A stretch of 37,998 nt of DNA. Origin: an uncultured Lachnospiraceae bacterium (GTDB lineage Bacteria; Bacillota; Clostridia; Lachnospirales; Lachnospiraceae). Numbering within the stretch: the stretch's first letter is position 1; each line of letters begins with the position of its first letter. Shown here piece by piece: positions 8,445 through 17,517 of the stretch. Made by a program: the position numbers and the translations under genes. The notes under the pieces were generated by a model. That model was not told the origin of the DNA. It did not search any database and saw only the letters and a list, made by a program, of their open reading frames with translations. The stretch spans positions 1-37,998 of the forward strand of contig CANRAZ010000019.1 of the NCBI GenBank assembly GCA_947628705.1, written 5' to 3'.

Positions 8445-10322
8445 ATGGCAAAGAAAATTGTTGCATTACTGCTTGCAGCCGTAATGGCATTTTCCTTAGC
8501 AGCCTGTGGAAAAGAAGGAGATCCTACTCAGTCAACACCGTCTCCTACTCAGGGCGCCGGAAGCGAAAACAACGGCGGAGAAGGAAGCGGAGACAGCGGT
8601 GACGGCGGTATATTTGAGCAGGATTCGGAAAAGTGGATTTATGCCGATGACGGAATAGCATATACAGCAGATCTTACGGACGTTATTCCAAAGGAAACCG
8701 TTACGCTTACCATTTCATCACAGACTGCCAACACAAACGCTGAACAGCTTGGGTGGTTCGCTGATGTAATGCTTGAGAAATTCAATGTCAAGATCAACAC
8801 GATACAGTCTAAGGGCGATCAGTTTACTACGCTTATGGAGTCCGGCGATCTTGGAGACATTGTTATGTTCGGTGAGATAGGCGATAACTTCAAGAACGCT
8901 ATTAAAAACGGAATGCTTCTTAATTGGGACGAGAATGACCTCATGAAGAAATATGCGCCGTATATTTACAATCTTAGGGACACAGACCTTAAGAAGGTAT
9001 TTGAGAAGTCAACAGCTGAAAGCAACGGAGTAATCTACTCAATCGGTAACGATGTTGCAGCAGCAGACCCTGACAAGCATCAGCTTTTCATGTACTATCC
9101 TTGCTTGCGCTGGGATCTTTACAAGGAACTCGGAATGCCTGAAATTAAGACCCTTGAGGACTATATTGACATTCTTGCAGATATGCAGGCGCTTGAGCCG
9201 ACATCCGATATCGGAACAAAGACCTATGGCGTTTCACTTCATACTGCATGGGAGACAACGGCATTCATGGTAATGTATGTTAAGTCTACAGCCGCTTTCT
9301 ATGGCTGGGATGAATTCCACTGCGGTCTTTACAACTCTGAAACCCATGAGTTCCAAGGCTGTCTGCAGGAGGACGGTATTTACTTAAGATGTCTTAAGTT
9401 CTACAACCAGCTCAATCAGAAGGGACTTGTTGACCCTGACTCTGAGACAAACGACTGGTCGGCAGTTTCCGAAGCTATGACAAACGGCGAAACCTTCATG
9501 GATATTTTCAACTATGTCGGTACCTATTACAACACAGATGTGCATCTTGCAGCAGGCAAGGCAATGGTTCCTATCGCCGCTGAGGATTTCACCTCTCTTG
9601 TTTACGGCTTCAACAGCTACGGCGGAAATTATCAGGTTGCAATCGGTTCTAAGACTGAGTATCCTGAGCTTTGCATGGCAATCATCAACTGGCTTTACAC
9701 TCCGGAAGGAACGCTTACATTCCTTTACGGACCTCAGTCCAAGACAGCCGACCCTACCGATAAGGAAGGCGCATGGTACTTTGATGAGGACGGTTACCTT
9801 TGCTTGACAGATATTGGTAATGAATGCTACGTTACAAAGGATACTGAGTTCCACGGAATGAAGTTCTCGGACGGTACTGCGGCATTCAACGTTCAGCCTT
9901 GGGCAAAGGATGCGGTTAATCCGCAGTCCAAGTACGGCGAGACCTATAACTGTGAAAACTGGGCTTCCTACAGCGGAATCAATAATTATGACATTATCAA
10001 TGATTACTATACTACATATGGCGTAAGCACGTTTGATGAGTACATTGAAAAGAACATAGATCACGCAGTAGTAGTTCCGGGCACGCAGTATGTTTCAACC
10101 ACACAGAGCAGAACCCTCAAGGCTACGTGGGCTTACGTATATGATATTGTCAAAACAGGTTCATGGCGTGCAATTTATGCGAAGACTGATGCAGAATTCG
10201 ATCAGATTGTCGCACAGATGATTAAGGACGCGGATGCTGCAGGATATCAGGATTGCCTCGAGTACAGTCTTGGTGAAGCGGATCTTAGAACACAGGCTGA
10301 GGCGGAAGCTCTTTCCGACTGA
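8445..10322 (+). CDS. Extracellular solute-binding lipoprotein of the ABC importer
   Basis: The 625-residue protein has a lipoprotein signal: a KK start, a hydrophobic core and the lipobox LAAC with the lipidated cysteine at residue 21. A Gly/Ser/Glu-rich linker follows (about 22-55), which holds the domain away from the membrane. The mature part resembles LplA-type family 1 binding proteins, for example YSIGNDVAAADPDKHQLFM and the LRWDLYKELGMPEIKTLEDY region where the family recognises its ligand. It would capture the substrate and hand it to the two permeases upstream. An AGGAGG at 8431-8436 precedes the ATG. There is no glycosidase next door to suggest the sugar, and peptides or modified sugars remain possible. 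A strong terminator follows at 10445. Confidence 0.9.
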   Translation: MAKKIVALLLAAVMAFSLAACGKEGDPTQSTPSPTQGAGSENNGGEGSGDSGDGGIFEQDSEKWIYADDGIAYTADLTDVIPKETVTLTISSQTANTNAEQLGWFADVMLEKFNVKINTIQSKGDQFTTLMESGDLGDIVMFGEIGDNFKNAIKNGMLLNWDENDLMKKYAPYIYNLRDTDLKKVFEKSTAESNGVIYSIGNDVAAADPDKHQLFMYYPCLRWDLYKELGMPEIKTLEDYIDILADMQALEPTSDIGTKTYGVSLHTAWETTAFMVMYVKSTAAFYGWDEFHCGLYNSETHEFQGCLQEDGIYLRCLKFYNQLNQKGLVDPDSETNDWSAVSEAMTNGETFMDIFNYVGTYYNTDVHLAAGKAMVPIAAEDFTSLVYGFNSYGGNYQVAIGSKTEYPELCMAIINWLYTPEGTLTFLYGPQSKTADPTDKEGAWYFDEDGYLCLTDIGNECYVTKDTEFHGMKFSDGTAAFNVQPWAKDAVNPQSKYGETYNCENWASYSGINNYDIINDYYTTYGVSTFDEYIEKNIDHAVVVPGTQYVSTTQSRTLKATWAYVYDIVKTGSWRAIYAKTDAEFDQIVAQMIKDADAAGYQDCLEYSLGEADLRTQAEAEALSD

Positions 10323-10444
10323 CAACCGTAAAATAATGAACAGAAATAAGGCTGTCAAAAAGCAAGAACGGTAGTTTCAGCTTGGCACAGACCGGAAAAA
10401 TTCATTAGAGCGTAATTTGAATTCCGGAAACAGTGATTAAAGCG

Positions 10445-10493
10445 GACCCCTTTTGTTAGACTGAAAATTGTCTAATGAAAGGGGTCTTTTCTT
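10445..10493 (+). terminator. Rho-independent terminator of the importer operon
   Basis: GACCCCTTTTGTTAGAC (10445-10461) pairs with GTCTAATGAAAGGGGTC (10470-10486), leaving a short loop, and is followed by TTTTCTT. This is the strongest terminator in the window. The spacer around it (10323-10744) holds no gene that I can see, only this hairpin and the tig promoter. Confidence 0.9.
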
Positions 10494-10553
10494 GATTTTG
10501 AGCCGTAAAACCCAAAATAAAGAAAAATTACAGCCATTTATCCTAAAAAAAAC

Positions 10554-10582
10554 TGGATTTATCACTTTTAATATGCTATAAT
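10554..10582 (+). promoter_or_regulatory. Putative extended -10 promoter for tig
   Basis: A TATAAT at 10577-10582 is preceded by TG one base away (TGCTATAAT), the extended -10 form. A poor -35 (TGGATT, 10554-10559) lies 17 bases upstream. The leader to the tig ATG at 10745 is about 155 bases, with AGGAGG at 10731-10736. Confidence 0.55.
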
Positions 10583-10744
10583 TCTATTCTGTGCAGTTGT
10601 ATATAAACGGTCATATGGAATCATCGGAACGGAAAAATCCGGTTAATGATATGGGACAGGCTGACAAAGCGGTTTACGCCGCCTGCATTATCCGATACAA
10701 AATGAGCAGCATCGTTTTGCTGTAAATACCAGGAGGAATAAATA

Positions 10745-12064
10745 ATGAGTATTAAAGTGGAAAACTTGGAAAAGAGCATGGCTAAAATTACTGTTGAGTG
10801 TCCCGCAGAGGACTTTGAGGCAGCAATAGTAAAGGCTTATCAGAAAAATAAGAACAAAATCAATGTTCCGGGCTTCCGTAAGGGGAAGGCTCCTCTTAAG
10901 ATGATTGAAAAAATGTACGGACCTGAAATGTTCTATGAGGATGCTGCTAACGCTTTGATACCTGATGCATATGCGAAGGCGGCGGAGGAATCAGAGCTTG
11001 ACATCGTCAGCAGGCCTGATATTGATGTTACTCAGATTAAAAAGGGCGAAGCTTTCATCTTTACCGCAACAGTTGCAGTAAGACCGGAGGTGAAGCTTGG
11101 AGAATACAAGGGCGTCGAAGTCCCTAAGGCCGATGTTTCCGTTTCTGATGAAGAGGTCGAGGCAGAGGTACGCAAGGCGCTTGAGCAGAATGCAAAGACA
11201 GTTGAGGTTACAGACCGTGCCGTTAAGGACGGAGACGAGACGGTAATTGATTTTGAAGGCTTTGTTGACGGAGTTGCCTTTGACGGGGGAAAAGGAACGG
11301 ACTATCAGCTTAAGATTGGTTCGGGGGCGTTTATTCCGGGATTTGAAGAACAGATCGTCGGCAAGAATATCGGAGAAGAGTTTGATGTAAACGTAACCTT
11401 CCCTGAAGAATACCATGCAGACGACCTTGCAGGAAAACCGGTGGTATTTAAGTGTACCGTTAAGTCCATTAAAGAAAAAATCGTTGAGGAGGCTACTGAC
11501 GAATTTGCTTCTGAGGTTTCGGAGTTTGAAACGCTCAAGGAGTATAAGGAAGATATCAGAAAGAACCTTGCGGAAACCAAGGAAAAGCATGCCAAGTCCG
11601 TAAAAGAGGATGCGGCGGTTGCGAAGGCGGCTGAAAATGCAATAATTGATATTCCTCAAAAGATGATAGACACAAATAAAGAGCAGATTGCAGAGGATTT
11701 TGCTTACAGACTTCAGACACAGGGACTTACAATTGAGAAATATCTTGAGTTTATGGGAATTGACTACAACAAGTATCTTGAGAACCTTGAGCCTGAAGCA
11801 ATTAAAAGAATCCGTACAAGGCTTACTCTTGAAGCTGTCGCAAAGGCAGAGGGGATTGAGGCAAGCGAAGAGGATTTTGAAAAAGAAATTGCGTCAATGG
11901 CAAAGCAGTACAACATGGAGCCGGAGAAGGTTAAAGAGGTTCTCGGCTCGCAGGCTGATACAATTAAGGCCGATATCTGCGTAAAGAAGGCGGCAGAGCT
12001 TATTGCCGACGCCGCAGTAGAGGTCGAGAGCGCTAAGGAGGATTCCGAAGACTCTGACAAATAA
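10745..12064 (+). CDS. tig: Trigger factor (ribosome-associated chaperone and prolyl isomerase)
   Basis: The 439-residue protein is of normal length for trigger factor. The N-terminal ribosome-docking signature GFRKGKAP is at 43-50. An FKBP-type isomerase domain lies at about 160-245, with [17 protein letters not shown] and [16 protein letters not shown]. The rest forms the helical C-terminal substrate cradle and ends in an acidic tail (EDSEDSDK). It binds next to the ribosomal exit tunnel and shields nascent chains. Together with the following clpP and clpX genes it forms the widely conserved Firmicutes protein-folding and degradation cluster, although a spacer of 209 bases separates it from clpP. 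Confidence 0.96.
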   Translation: MSIKVENLEKSMAKITVECPAEDFEAAIVKAYQKNKNKINVPGFRKGKAPLKMIEKMYGPEMFYEDAANALIPDAYAKAAEESELDIVSRPDIDVTQIKKGEAFIFTATVAVRPEVKLGEYKGVEVPKADVSVSDEEVEAEVRKALEQNAKTVEVTDRAVKDGDETVIDFEGFVDGVAFDGGKGTDYQLKIGSGAFIPGFEEQIVGKNIGEEFDVNVTFPEEYHADDLAGKPVVFKCTVKSIKEKIVEEATDEFASEVSEFETLKEYKEDIRKNLAETKEKHAKSVKEDAAVAKAAENAIIDIPQKMIDTNKEQIAEDFAYRLQTQGLTIEKYLEFMGIDYNKYLENLEPEAIKRIRTRLTLEAVAKAEGIEASEEDFEKEIASMAKQYNMEPEKVKEVLGSQADTIKADICVKKAAELIADAAVEVESAKEDSEDSDK

Positions 12065-12273
12065 AATTCCGACAGGCAGACGTTCTGCTCGGAGTAATAA
12101 CGCGTGAGAGCCCGATAGCCCGGCTCTTGACGGCAGTAAAACCGAAGATAACACAAGCAAGCACAGGGGGCAGCCGTAAAATATGCAAGCAAAGCTTAGA
12201 CGGCAGCTCCTTCTTTGCCGCAGGGTGTTTATCTTTATCAATTAAGAAACAGAAAATAAAACGGAGGGAAGAT

Positions 12274-12855
12274 ATGAGTTTAATACCTTATGTAATAGAA
12301 CAGACAAGCAGGGGTGAACGCTCCTATGATATTTATTCAAGACTTTTGAAGGATAGGATTATTTTTCTCGACGGAGAGGTGAACGATGCAAGCGCAAGCG
12401 TAATTGTCGCAGAGCTTCTCTTTCTTGAGTCGGAGGATCCACAGAAGGACATTAACTTTTATATTAACAGTCCGGGAGGCTCTGTAACAGCCGGAATGGC
12501 GATTTACGACACTATGAAATATATCAAGTGTGATGTTTCAACGATCTGTGTCGGTATGGCGGCAAGCATGGGCGCATTTCTTCTTGCCGGCGGTACGAAG
12601 GGTAAAAGAATGGCTCTTCCTAACGCAGAGATTATGATTCATCAGCCGTCGGGCGGCGCGCAGGGTCAGGCTACTGAAATTGAAATAACCGCCAAGCATA
12701 TTCTTAAGACAAAGGAAAAGCTGAACAGAATTCTTTCCGAAAACACAGGAAAGCCTTATGAGCAGGTTTGCGAGGACACGGAACGCGACAACTGGCTTGA
12801 TGCAGATGAGGCAAAAGAGTACGGACTTATTGATGAAGTAATCGTAAGCAGATAA
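12274..12855 (+). CDS. clpP: ATP-dependent Clp protease proteolytic subunit
   Basis: The ATG at 12274 has GGAGGG at 12263-12268 and gives 193 residues, the standard ClpP length. The frame is open to 12127, but the extra residues look non-coding. The catalytic triad is visible: Ser98 in GMAASMGA, His123 in MIHQPSGG and Asp172 in ERDNW. ClpP assembles as a double heptamer and degrades proteins unfolded by ClpX, whose gene lies 22 bases downstream and is probably co-transcribed. In the 209-base spacer before it I see only a small AGAGCC/GGCTCT hairpin without a T-run and no clear promoter. Confidence 0.96.
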   Translation: MSLIPYVIEQTSRGERSYDIYSRLLKDRIIFLDGEVNDASASVIVAELLFLESEDPQKDINFYINSPGGSVTAGMAIYDTMKYIKCDVSTICVGMAASMGAFLLAGGTKGKRMALPNAEIMIHQPSGGAQGQATEIEITAKHILKTKEKLNRILSENTGKPYEQVCEDTERDNWLDADEAKEYGLIDEVIVSR

Positions 12856-12877
12856 TTTTCAATAAAGGAGAGCAAAA

Positions 12878-14146
12878 TTGGCAAAAAATAACGGCTCAAA
12901 GGAGGCATGCTGCTCCTTTTGCGGCAAGCCCAAGGAACTGGTTGACAAGCTGATAAAGGGTCCGGGAGGAATATATATATGTGATGAATGTGTCGAGCTC
13001 TGCAATGATATTCTTGACGAACACAGCGATAAGCCTGAGGACGATGACGATTACGGCATAAACGAGGATGAGATAAACCTTGTTAAGCCAAAGGAAATGA
13101 AAGAGTTTCTTGACCAGTATGTTATCGGTCAGGAGGACGCAAAGAAGGCTTTAAGCGTTGCAGTATACAACCATTATAAAAGAATCATTTCGGGCGCCGA
13201 GCTTGATGTAGATGTCCAGAAGAGCAACGTGCTTCTTATCGGGCCTACGGGTTCAGGAAAAACTTACCTTGCGGAAACGCTTGCAAGGATAATAAATGTG
13301 CCGTTTGCAATTGCAGACGCTACTTCCCTTACGGAAGCAGGTTATGTCGGAGAGGACGTCGAAAACATACTTCTTAAGCTTATTCAGGCGGCGGACTACG
13401 ACATTGCGAAGGCTGAGCACGGAATTATTTATATTGACGAGATTGATAAAATCACTAAAAAGAGCGAAAATGTTTCAATAACAAGAGACGTCTCCGGTGA
13501 AGGAGTTCAGCAGAGCCTGCTGAAAATCCTTGAAGGAACGGATGCGAGCGTTCCTCCGCAGGGCGGAAGAAAGCACCCGATGGCAGAAATGTTCCATATC
13601 AACACAAAGGATATTCTGTTTATATGCGGCGGCGCATTTGACGGGCTTGAAAAGATAATAGAGAACAGAGTTGCTCAGAAATCCATTGGATTTAATTCTG
13701 AGCTGTATTATAAGAATGACAGTTCGATAGGCGATTTGTTCAGAAAGGTCCTTCCTCAGGATCTGGTTAAATTCGGTCTTATTCCTGAATTTATCGGACG
13801 TGTGCCTGTCACCGTTGCCCTTGACAGGCTGACAGAAGAAGACCTGATAAGAATCCTTAAGGAGCCTAAAAATGCAATAGCCAAGCAATATGCCGCACTT
13901 CTTGGGCTTGACGGAGTGTCGCTTGAGTTCACAGACGAGGCTTATAAAGAGATTGCAAGGCTTTCCGAAGAAAGGCAAACAGGGGCAAGAGGCCTCCGTT
14001 CCATTGTTGAGAACATTATGATGGATATAATGTATGAGATTCCTTCGGATGAAACGGCGGTTCGCTGCATAGTAACAGGAGAGGCTGTAAAGGGCGATAC
14101 AAAGCCTGACGTTATAAGAGACGCATCTGTAAAAAAGCACGCCTGA
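12878..14146 (+). CDS. clpX: ATP-dependent Clp protease ATP-binding subunit ClpX
   Basis: The start is a TTG at 12878 with AAGGAG at 12865-12870, giving 422 residues, the usual length. The N-terminal zinc-binding domain is seen as CSFC (12-15) and CDEC (35-38). The AAA+ core has the Walker A motif GPTGSGKT (122-129), the Walker B region IIYIDEID (183-190), the pore loop GYVGEDVE (155-162) and an RKH loop in [11 protein letters not shown] sensor-2 region GARGLRS lies near the C-terminus. It unfolds substrates and threads them into ClpP. Unlike in Bacillus subtilis, no lon gene stands between clpX and engB here. Confidence 0.96.
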   Translation: MAKNNGSKEACCSFCGKPKELVDKLIKGPGGIYICDECVELCNDILDEHSDKPEDDDDYGINEDEINLVKPKEMKEFLDQYVIGQEDAKKALSVAVYNHYKRIISGAELDVDVQKSNVLLIGPTGSGKTYLAETLARIINVPFAIADATSLTEAGYVGEDVENILLKLIQAADYDIAKAEHGIIYIDEIDKITKKSENVSITRDVSGEGVQQSLLKILEGTDASVPPQGGRKHPMAEMFHINTKDILFICGGAFDGLEKIIENRVAQKSIGFNSELYYKNDSSIGDLFRKVLPQDLVKFGLIPEFIGRVPVTVALDRLTEEDLIRILKEPKNAIAKQYAALLGLDGVSLEFTDEAYKEIARLSEERQTGARGLRSIVENIMMDIMYEIPSDETAVRCIVTGEAVKGDTKPDVIRDASVKKHA

Positions 14147-14203
14147 TTTGATGCAGCGGAATGTGCATCCGCAGATAGTCGGTAAAAATGCCTGAGTTTG
14201 GTC

Positions 14204-14232
14204 TTGACATTTTGAAAATAACTGAATAGGAT
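14204..14232 (+). promoter_or_regulatory. Putative sigma-A promoter for engB
   Basis: A perfect TTGACA at 14204-14209 is followed after 17 bases by TAGGAT at 14227-14232 (four of six to consensus). It lies 30 bases before the GTG start at 14263, so engB and the overlapping barstar-like gene could be transcribed independently of clpX. Confidence 0.6.
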
Positions 14233-14262
14233 AACAGTATATTTAATTCGGAGGTGGATTCC

Positions 14263-14883
14263 GTGAATATAACAAGGGCGGAGCTTGAGACAGTCTGCGG
14301 AATAACCAGCAAACTGCCGCAGAATACCCAGCCGGAATTTGCCTTTTCCGGAAGGTCAAACGTGGGAAAGTCTTCACTGATAAACTCCCTCGTAAACCGA
14401 AAGGCGCTTGCCAGAACATCTTCCCAGCCGGGAAAGACACAGACGATTAATTTTTTTCATCTGAACGACAGCTTCTATTTTGTGGATCTGCCGGGCTACG
14501 GTTACGCAAAGGTTTCACAGGAATTAAAAGCAAAGTGGGGCAAGATGATTGAGAGGTATTTGAAATCGTCACCTGTTCTCAAAATAGTTTTCCTTCTGGT
14601 GGATATCAGACATGAGCCGACGGAAAATGACAAGATTATGTTTGAATGGGTAGTGCATAACGGTTTCAGACCTGTTATAATTGCTACAAAGCTGGATAAA
14701 ATAAACAGAAGTCAAAAGGACAGACAGCTGAAAATAATCCGAAGCACGCTGGGAATTGACAAAACGGTCAAGGTCATTCCTTTTTCTGCAAAAACAAAGC
14801 AGGGCACTGAGGAGATATGGGAGCTTATGGAAGCCGAAATGAAACTGTCTGAAGGTGAGAAGCATGAGAGAAATTGTGATTGA
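14263..14883 (+). CDS. engB: Ribosome biogenesis GTPase EngB/YsxC (YihA)
   Basis: The start chosen is GTG at 14263, because the GGAGGTGG (14250-14257) covers the earlier in-frame GTG at 14254 and is spaced correctly for the later one. The product has 206 residues, normal for the family. GTPase motifs are GRSNVGKSS (30-38), the G2 region SQPGKTQTIN, DLPGYGYA (75-82), TKLDK (142-146) and a final SAK. EngB acts in late assembly of the large ribosomal subunit and is usually essential. It follows clpX, as in many Firmicutes. Its last 20 bases overlap the next gene. Confidence 0.95.
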   Translation: MNITRAELETVCGITSKLPQNTQPEFAFSGRSNVGKSSLINSLVNRKALARTSSQPGKTQTINFFHLNDSFYFVDLPGYGYAKVSQELKAKWGKMIERYLKSSPVLKIVFLLVDIRHEPTENDKIMFEWVVHNGFRPVIIATKLDKINRSQKDRQLKIIRSTLGIDKTVKVIPFSAKTKQGTEEIWELMEAEMKLSEGEKHERNCD

Positions 14884-15127
14884 CGGAAAAATGATGGGTT
14901 CAAAGGAAGAAATGCATGACCATTTAAAGTCAAGATTTAATCTTCCGTACTATTATGCCAGAAATCTGGACTCGCTTTATCAGATCCTGCTTAAGGAAAG
15001 CGACCCGATAAAGGTTGAGCTGATTAACAGCGGCAGCATCGCTCTAGGCTACGGCGATGCGCTGATTCTTCTTTTGAAGGATTTGGCGCTTAAAAACAGT
15101 AACTATATCATTGAAATAAAGGATTGA
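14864..15127 (+). CDS. Barstar-like ribonuclease inhibitor family protein
   Basis: An 87-residue protein starts at ATG 14864, with AAGGTGAG just upstream inside the end of engB; a GTG at 14855 is less likely. The core fits barstar: a short N-terminal strand, a helix (SKEEMHDHLKSRF), the segment PYYYARNLDSLYQIL equivalent to the barnase-binding helix, and a C-terminal strand with IIEIKD. Barstar blocks the secreted RNase barnase by covering its active site. No barnase-like gene is present in the window, so the target, if any, is elsewhere or unknown. The overlap with engB implies co-expression with a housekeeping gene. Confidence 0.82.
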   Translation: MREIVIDGKMMGSKEEMHDHLKSRFNLPYYYARNLDSLYQILLKESDPIKVELINSGSIALGYGDALILLLKDLALKNSNYIIEIKD

Positions 15128-15153
15128 TCCGTGCCGTCTCATCGGGCAGAAGG

Positions 15154-15191
15154 AAAAAGACAAAAAGCCGGCTGCTTCAGAAGCGGTCGGC
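15154..15191 (-). terminator. Rho-independent terminator for the minus-strand DUF4364 gene
   Basis: The stem GCCGGCTGCTT (15167-15177) pairs with AAGCGGTCGGC (15181-15191) with a CAG loop and two wobble pairs. On the minus strand it is followed by a T-rich run (complement of AAAAAGACAAAAA, 15154-15166). On the plus strand there is no T-run after it, so it serves the minus-strand gene that ends at 15216. Confidence 0.8.
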
Positions 15192-15215
15192 GTTAGAAGA
15201 GTGCGGAGGAGGAAC

Positions 15216-15752
15216 CTAGCTTTCAGCCTTGTCCTCTTCGAGCAGTGTGTTTAAAACGTAGGCATATATGTCTGCGTTTTTTTGTTTCCATTTTGTGCAA
15301 ATCGTTTCAGCGGCAGATGCTGTTGGAACAAGAAGACTAAGTTCGATTATGGAACTGTCACGCTCAATAATTTTAAGTTCGGCAATATATTCGCCGCTGC
15401 CTGTTTCATAATAGTCCGCAAGAGAAGAAACCTCTTCGCGAAGGGTGTATTTTTCATTGGTAAGGTAGGTGTCGATGTCGTCACGAATTTCTTTTGATAT
15501 CTTTTTGTAAAAGCAAGAGAGAGCTTCCTTACCTTCAGGGGTTATGCGGTAAAGAGTCTGGCTCAGAGTCGATTCTGAGGAAATATACTGATCCTCGACA
15601 AGTTCGCTTAAAACCTGCTGTATGACAAAATAAGTGGTGTACTCTCTTTCAGTAATAAACTTAGTAAGCTGCGCATTTGTCATTGGAAAGTCCACTCTGT
15701 CAAGAATGTAAAGAATAATGAGCTTGTAGAGCATAAGCGTTTCCGGCTGCAT
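15216..15752 (-). CDS. DUF4364 family winged-helix protein
   Basis: The protein has 178 residues, with AGGAGG (complement of 15761-15766) eight bases before the ATG. The first 80 residues look like a winged helix: LYKLIILYILDRV, MTNAQLTKFI, a helix in YTTYFVIQQVLSEL and a wing ending in YRITPEGKEALSCF. The C-terminal half is a mixed domain (YIAELKIIERDSSIIELSLLV). This matches the clostridial DUF4364 family, whose targets are unknown. A DNA-binding regulator is the simplest reading. It is a single gene with its own promoter and terminator. Confidence 0.8.
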   Translation of the reverse strand: MQPETLMLYKLIILYILDRVDFPMTNAQLTKFITEREYTTYFVIQQVLSELVEDQYISSESTLSQTLYRITPEGKEALSCFYKKISKEIRDDIDTYLTNEKYTLREEVSSLADYYETGSGEYIAELKIIERDSSIIELSLLVPTASAAETICTKWKQKNADIYAYVLNTLLEEDKAES

Positions 15753-15785
15753 AAATGTTTCCTCCTGTCAGACAGAAAAATCTTC

Positions 15786-15814
15786 ATAGAATTACCCAGA
15801 AAGTGTTTTGTCAA
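15786..15814 (-). promoter_or_regulatory. Putative promoter of the DUF4364 gene
   Basis: On the minus strand a perfect TTGACA (complement of 15809-15814) is followed after 17 bases by TTCTAT (complement of 15786-15791). It ends 33 bases before the gene's ATG. The -10 matches consensus weakly, so the call rests mainly on the -35 and spacing. Confidence 0.5.
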
Positions 15815-15839
15815 CAATTAGTAGCTGCGCAAAAAATTA

Positions 15840-16925
15840 TCATGGGTTTATCAGTCTGCCTTGTCTTATGTTGTTTTTTTTCATATATGCGTTAATAGTG
15901 TTTAAAACTCTTTTTTTATCAGCGGTAAAAGCGGGCGCTGCAAGGAGTTTTTTTGGAGCGTCGCCTGTAATACGGTAGATTACGGTTTCCCTCGGAATAA
16001 GCTCAATACACCTGCAAAGAGTTTCGATGTAAGCCTGCTCATTCATCAAATGAAAACGGTCGGGGTGCCGGATGTATTCCTGCTCCATAGCCGTTCCTCG
16101 GAGAATATGCAGCAGCGAAAGCTTTACGCCGTGGGGCTCTAGTGACGAGATTTCAGCGATGCTTCTGTAAATATCATCAGGCGTTTCAGTCGGCAGACCT
16201 AAAATCATGTGAATAATGACAGGAAAACCGTTTAATTTCAGAAGCTTCCAAGCATCAAGGAAGGCGCTGTAGTCATAGCCACGGTTAAAGGCTCTGGCAA
16301 CGGTATCATTCACAGTCTGAAGACCAAGCTCGATGTAAATGTCCTTTTTGTAATTACTTCTCAGTTTTTTCAGCAGCTCAATAATCTCAGGCGATATGCA
16401 GTCGGGACGTGTTGCGACGCTTAGGGCAATTATTTCTTTACGGCAAAGAACCGAAGAAAATAATTTACAGAGGTAGTCCGGCGAAGCGTAGGTGTTTGTG
16501 AAGGATTGAAAGTAAGCAATGTAAGGTCCGCCTGCCTTGTCGGAAACAAGTTCCTTGGCTCTTTGCAGCTGTTCTTCGATTGGAAGAATTTCCCTGATTT
16601 TGAAGGAACAACCTTCACCGCCGTTTTTGAAATTTTCTTCACTCTTATAAGTGTTCAGTACATTTTTATTCTCAGCCGAACCGTCGTTTTCTGGAAAAAA
16701 ATCTTTACAAGGTTCTCTTGCAGGGGTAAAATCACCGGAACCCCTTTCACTGCAAAAGGAGCATCCACCAAAACCGATCCGTCCGTCTCTGTTTGGGCAG
16801 GTCATGCCTCCGTCAAGGGCAAGCCTGTAAACCTTTCGTCCATAAGCCGCCTTGTAATAATCATTGGCAGAGAAGTAATGCTCATTATTCATGTTAAAAT
16901 GCTGTTCCGTTCCACACTCCGTCAT
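15840..16925 (-). CDS. TIGR01212 (YtqA)-type radical SAM protein
   Basis: The 361-residue protein has the radical SAM cysteines as C43, C55 and C58 (CPNRDGRIGFGGCSFC), with the long first spacing typical of the YtqA/TIGR01212 group. Before them is YGRKVYRLALDGG. Later motifs are the GG-like PYIAYFQSFTNTYA, VATRPDCISPE, IELGLQTVND and HMILGLPTETPDD. These enzymes are related to Elp3-like radical SAM proteins and are thought to act on RNA, but the reaction is not established. Residues about 66-108 form an extra low-complexity stretch rich in Glu, Asn and Lys that I would not expect in a typical member. The start is uncertain between ATG 16925 and an in-frame ATG 33 bases later; neither has a strong binding site. 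Confidence 0.85.
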   Translation of the reverse strand: MTECGTEQHFNMNNEHYFSANDYYKAAYGRKVYRLALDGGMTCPNRDGRIGFGGCSFCSERGSGDFTPAREPCKDFFPENDGSAENKNVLNTYKSEENFKNGGEGCSFKIREILPIEEQLQRAKELVSDKAGGPYIAYFQSFTNTYASPDYLCKLFSSVLCRKEIIALSVATRPDCISPEIIELLKKLRSNYKKDIYIELGLQTVNDTVARAFNRGYDYSAFLDAWKLLKLNGFPVIIHMILGLPTETPDDIYRSIAEISSLEPHGVKLSLLHILRGTAMEQEYIRHPDRFHLMNEQAYIETLCRCIELIPRETVIYRITGDAPKKLLAAPAFTADKKRVLNTINAYMKKNNIRQGRLINP

Positions 16926-17517
16926 TAGCTTTGATTCTTTGGCAGCTTTCGCAACCGTTTAAAAGCGCCCTATGTGTCCTAAACCGTTCAACAAATCAGA
17001 TGCAAAGATGAGCATTGCTGATTTTAGTTGAAATAGCTCCATAATTTTTTTAACTATGCGCTTTTCCCTTTTGTTTCTCTAATTGTATCATGTTTTTATT
17101 CTTTTGCAATATAAAAGCAACAAAGTTTAGTGTTTTTAAAGGGTTTGCTGACTTGAAAATTTCAGATATCGGTTGATAAGGTTGAACAGAAAATAAAGGG
17201 TAGAGAAACTTCTGGGCTTTATTTTCTGTTGCGGTAAAAGTGACACAGTAAAACAGTAATTAGTATGGTTTTCTATTAATAAAACTGAGTAAAGTCAAAT
17301 AAAATTTCGTAATTGCTGTTTTTTTATTATTTACAAAAATGTTGCATTCGGATTGGGGTAAACGATACAGATACAAAAGGTAAAGCACACTAGAGATATT
17401 TGCCAACTGGTATTTTAAAGTATAATAAAAATGGTCTATTTTTGTCCGTTGTTATCTCGATTTTAGCAATTGTGTCTGCACGTCTATTAAACAGAATCTT
17501 AAACTGGGAGGAAAAAT
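16926..17517. other. AT-rich intergenic region upstream of the polysaccharide locus
   Basis: About 590 bases without a credible gene separate the minus-strand radical SAM gene from the plus-strand polysaccharide locus. It holds an inverted repeat (17187-17228) and a TATAAT at 17421-17426 with at best a weak -35 (TTGCCA about 15 bases upstream). The RNA start for the locus is therefore likely near 17435, about 80 bases before the ATG at 17518. I see no known riboswitch or tRNA. Confidence 0.6.
17187..17228. repeat. 12-bp perfect inverted repeat in the leader region
   Basis: CAGAAAATAAAG (17187-17198) and CTTTATTTTCTG (17217-17228) are exact reverse complements separated by 18 bases. The stem is AT-rich and has no T-run after it, so it is not a standard terminator. 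It lies about 290 bases before ugd, where a regulator site or an RNA structure would be plausible. Confidence 0.6.

Noticed and set aside
9384..10064. 226-codon minus-strand open frame inside the binding-protein gene
   Set aside because: It is antisense to a clear lipoprotein gene, rich in Cys, Val and Ile as expected for a shadow frame, with no recognisable motif.
12127..12273. Longer ClpP starting at 12127
   Set aside because: The added residues are not ClpP-like, and the ATG at 12274 has a good GGAGGG at the right distance.
13475..14140. 221-codon minus-strand open frame inside clpX
   Set aside because: It lies fully antisense to the conserved AAA+ domain and has no credible start site or family resemblance.
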